Source: Acidimicrobiia bacterium
Lineage (GTDB): Bacteria; Actinomycetota; Acidimicrobiia; Acidimicrobiales; AC-14
Assembly: GCA_019243595.1 (NCBI GenBank)
Contig: JAFAUA010000040.1
Coordinates: 1-7,182, forward strand
Direction: 5' to 3'
Length of the DNA stretch: 7,182 nucleotides
Shown here: positions 5,691-7,182 of the stretch, in pieces
Layout of the letters: the number at the start of each line of letters is the position of its first letter
How positions within the stretch are numbered: the stretch's first letter is position 1
Made by a program: the position numbers and the translations under genes
Notes under the pieces: generated by a model
What the model was told of the DNA's origin: nothing
Database searches by the model: none
The model's input: the letters and a program-made list of their open reading frames with translations, nothing else

Positions 5691-7182
5691 TTAGCCCCGC
5701 CCTGTTTCGACGAGTTGTACGGCCCCCTTGCCGGAGGCCTTGACCCTGTACATGGCGGCGTCGGCGCGCTCGAGCATGTCGTCGATGCGCGCCTCCCCCG
5801 CCGTGCCCAGCGAGACGCCGAGGCTGGCCCCGACGACGATGATGTGGGCGCCGGCCGCCACCGGCGCCTCGACGGCGTCCCTGATGCGCTCGGCCACCGC
5901 CATGGCCCGCTCGCCGTCAGGGACCTCACGCAACAGCACCGCGAACTCATCGCCACCGAGGCGCGCCGCGGTGTCCGAGGGCCGCAGGCAGTCGCGGATG
6001 CGCGCCGCGGTCTGGCGCAGCACCTCGTCGCCAGCGGGATGGCCGAAGGAGTCGTTGACGATCTTGAAGTCGTCGAGGTCGATGAACACGACGGCGGTGG
6101 CGCTGTCGTCGTCGTCGACCGCTTCGCGTAGGCGCTCGGCGAACAGGGAGCGGTTGGCGAGACCGGTGAGCGGGTCGTGCAGGGCCTGGTGGCGCAGCTC
6201 CTTCTCCTGGGCCCGCAGCTCCCTGAGCGACTGCTCGAGCTGACCGTTGGCCAGTGCGGTGGCGACATGGTTGGCGAGCGTCTGCAGCAGACGCAGCTCG
6301 TCGTGATCGAAGGCGCTGACGGTGTCGAGGCGGTGCACCACGCGCAACATGCCGATGATGGCGCTGTCGTTGTCGAGGGTGGCGACCATGCCGTCGACCG
6401 GCGTGCGGTTACTCGCGACCCGGCGGCGCTTGGTCACGGCCCGGCCCCCGTGCACGAACACACCCCGGCGATCCGACGCCAGGCTGGCCAGCACCAGCTC
6501 GGCGGCGTCGAGCTGGCCGCGACCGAGGCGCTGCACGTTGCCCTCGACGTCGACCGAGGCGCGCAAGGCCCGGCTGCCGTCGCCGCCTGGAAAGAGCACG
6601 AGCTCGGCCAGCTCGGCGCGGAACATGGCGCAGGTCTGGACGAGGAGCCAGGTCGTGGCGTCGGCGACGTCCTGGGTGCCCTGGAGGAGTTGGGCCGACT
6701 GGTAGAGGAACTGCAGCCCGGTGCGCTTGTCGCGCTCGGCCAGGTAGGCGCGGTAGGCGACGACGACGATCACCAGCGGCACGGCGAGGGCCCACGCGTT
6801 GGCCGGGTGGTCCCACGCCAGGCTGACGGCGACGATGCCGAGGCTGGCGTTGACGACCGTCGCCACACCGCCCAGCACGGCGACCTCTTCGACGTCGCCG
6901 TCGGGGAGGTGTCCCTGGCTCAGTCCGATCACCGTCTGGACCGCGACGACGCCGACCAGGGCGCTCATGAAGGCGGCCGCGACGAGCGGGAGCCACGTGC
7001 CGGTGCCGACGTCGTGCGGCGTCCCGCCGTGGCCAACCAGGCCGTGGAACACGACCTCGGCCAGCACCGCGCCCAGGGCGAAGTGGGCGAGGTTGAAGCA
7101 CAGCTTGGTCGGCCGCTGATGGCGGTGGACGACGAGGGCGGCGCCGGCGCCGGCAAGATAGGCGGCGACGAGGGCCGTGGGC
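5691..7182 (-). CDS. Membrane-bound diguanylate cyclase, TM-GAF-GGDEF (N-terminus cut off by window)
   Basis: It makes c-di-GMP from two GTP. The frame is open through the right edge, giving 496 visible residues. The GTG at 7067 is in frame but not the real start, because the reading frame continues upstream as coherent hydrophobic sequence. At least five TM segments (about 2-18, 27-48, 62-88, 100-122, 127-147) form a membrane sensor. A GAF-like domain follows (about 168-314), then a signalling helix (about 315-334, ending EKELRHQALHDPLTG). The GGDEF domain (about 332-494) has the metal-binding Asp in FIDLDDFK (368), GGDEF at 409-413 and an intact inhibitory site RPSD at 400-403, five residues before the GGDEF signature. 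It should therefore be active and subject to product inhibition. No EAL or HD-GYP domain follows. It is the first gene seen in a co-directional run that includes a polysaccharide synthase, which makes c-di-GMP control of exopolysaccharide a reasonable guess. The sensed signal cannot be told. Confidence 0.93.
   Translation of the reverse strand, partial: PTALVAAYLAGAGAALVVHRHQRPTKLCFNLAHFALGAVLAEVVFHGLVGHGGTPHDVGTGTWLPLVAAAFMSALVGVVAVQTVIGLSQGHLPDGDVEEVAVLGGVATVVNASLGIVAVSLAWDHPANAWALAVPLVIVVVAYRAYLAERDKRTGLQFLYQSAQLLQGTQDVADATTWLLVQTCAMFRAELAELVLFPGGDGSRALRASVDVEGNVQRLGRGQLDAAELVLASLASDRRGVFVHGGRAVTKRRRVASNRTPVDGMVATLDNDSAIIGMLRVVHRLDTVSAFDHDELRLLQTLANHVATALANGQLEQSLRELRAQEKELRHQALHDPLTGLANRSLFAERLREAVDDDDSATAVVFIDLDDFKIVNDSFGHPAGDEVLRQTAARIRDCLRPSDTAARLGGDEFAVLLREVPDGERAMAVAERIRDAVEAPVAAGAHIIVVGASLGVSLGTAGEARIDDMLERADAAMYRVKASGKGAVQLVETGRG

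Noticed and set aside
5293..5694. 133-codon plus-strand frame opposite the 85- and 67-residue genes
   Set aside because: It is in mirror register with both minus-strand genes. Those encode a clean TM helix and amphipathic helices and fit the co-directional spacing.
6105..6119. GTC/GAC trinucleotide run
   Set aside because: It is a short in-frame run encoding four Asp in a loop of the GGDEF protein; ordinary codon repetition in GC-rich coding DNA.
5162..6268. 368-codon minus-strand frame crossing the GGDEF gene and two small genes
   Set aside because: Its product is low-complexity Arg/Ser/Pro/Thr sequence, typical of an off-frame reading of GC-rich DNA, and it overlaps three better-supported genes.

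Overview
The window is very GC-rich with strong G/C at third codon positions, uses GTG as well as ATG starts, and carries small actinobacterial-style hypothetical proteins. It most likely comes from a high-GC actinobacterium, perhaps of the Acidimicrobiia type. The phylum is an inference from composition and protein style; no rRNA or marker gene is present to confirm it.

All six recognisable genes lie on the minus strand, so the window reads from right to left. In transcription order they are: (1) a membrane diguanylate cyclase (at least five TM segments, GAF, GGDEF), whose N-terminus is cut off by the right edge, ending at 5691; (2) a 67-residue helical protein, 5670-5467; (3) an 85-residue single-TM protein, 5442-5185; (4) a 222-residue membrane-anchored protein with a Thr/Pro-rich linker, 5165-4497; (5) a 1099-residue protein that joins a GH18-type glycosidase domain, a NodB/CE4 polysaccharide deacetylase and a processive GT2 glycosyltransferase in one chain, 4444-1145; (6) a lipoprotein with a discoidin (F5/8 type C) domain apparently set within a glycosidase-like fold, starting at 1148 and cut by the left edge. 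Intergenic gaps are 20, 24, 19 and 52 nt, and the last pair overlaps by 4 nt. There is no non-coding stretch above 52 nt, and no RNA gene, mobile element, CRISPR array or convincing terminator.

The genes read as a candidate exopolysaccharide unit. The GT2 domain would polymerise a sugar, probably an N-acetylhexosamine, and pass it across the membrane. The deacetylase and GH18 domains, predicted to face outside, would trim and cut the polymer. The discoidin lipoprotein would bind or process glycan at the cell surface. A c-di-GMP synthase at the head of the same gene run suggests control by c-di-GMP, as is known for poly-GlcNAc and cellulose systems. The polymer, the operon structure and the regulatory link are inferences; the domain identities rest on motifs visible in the translations.
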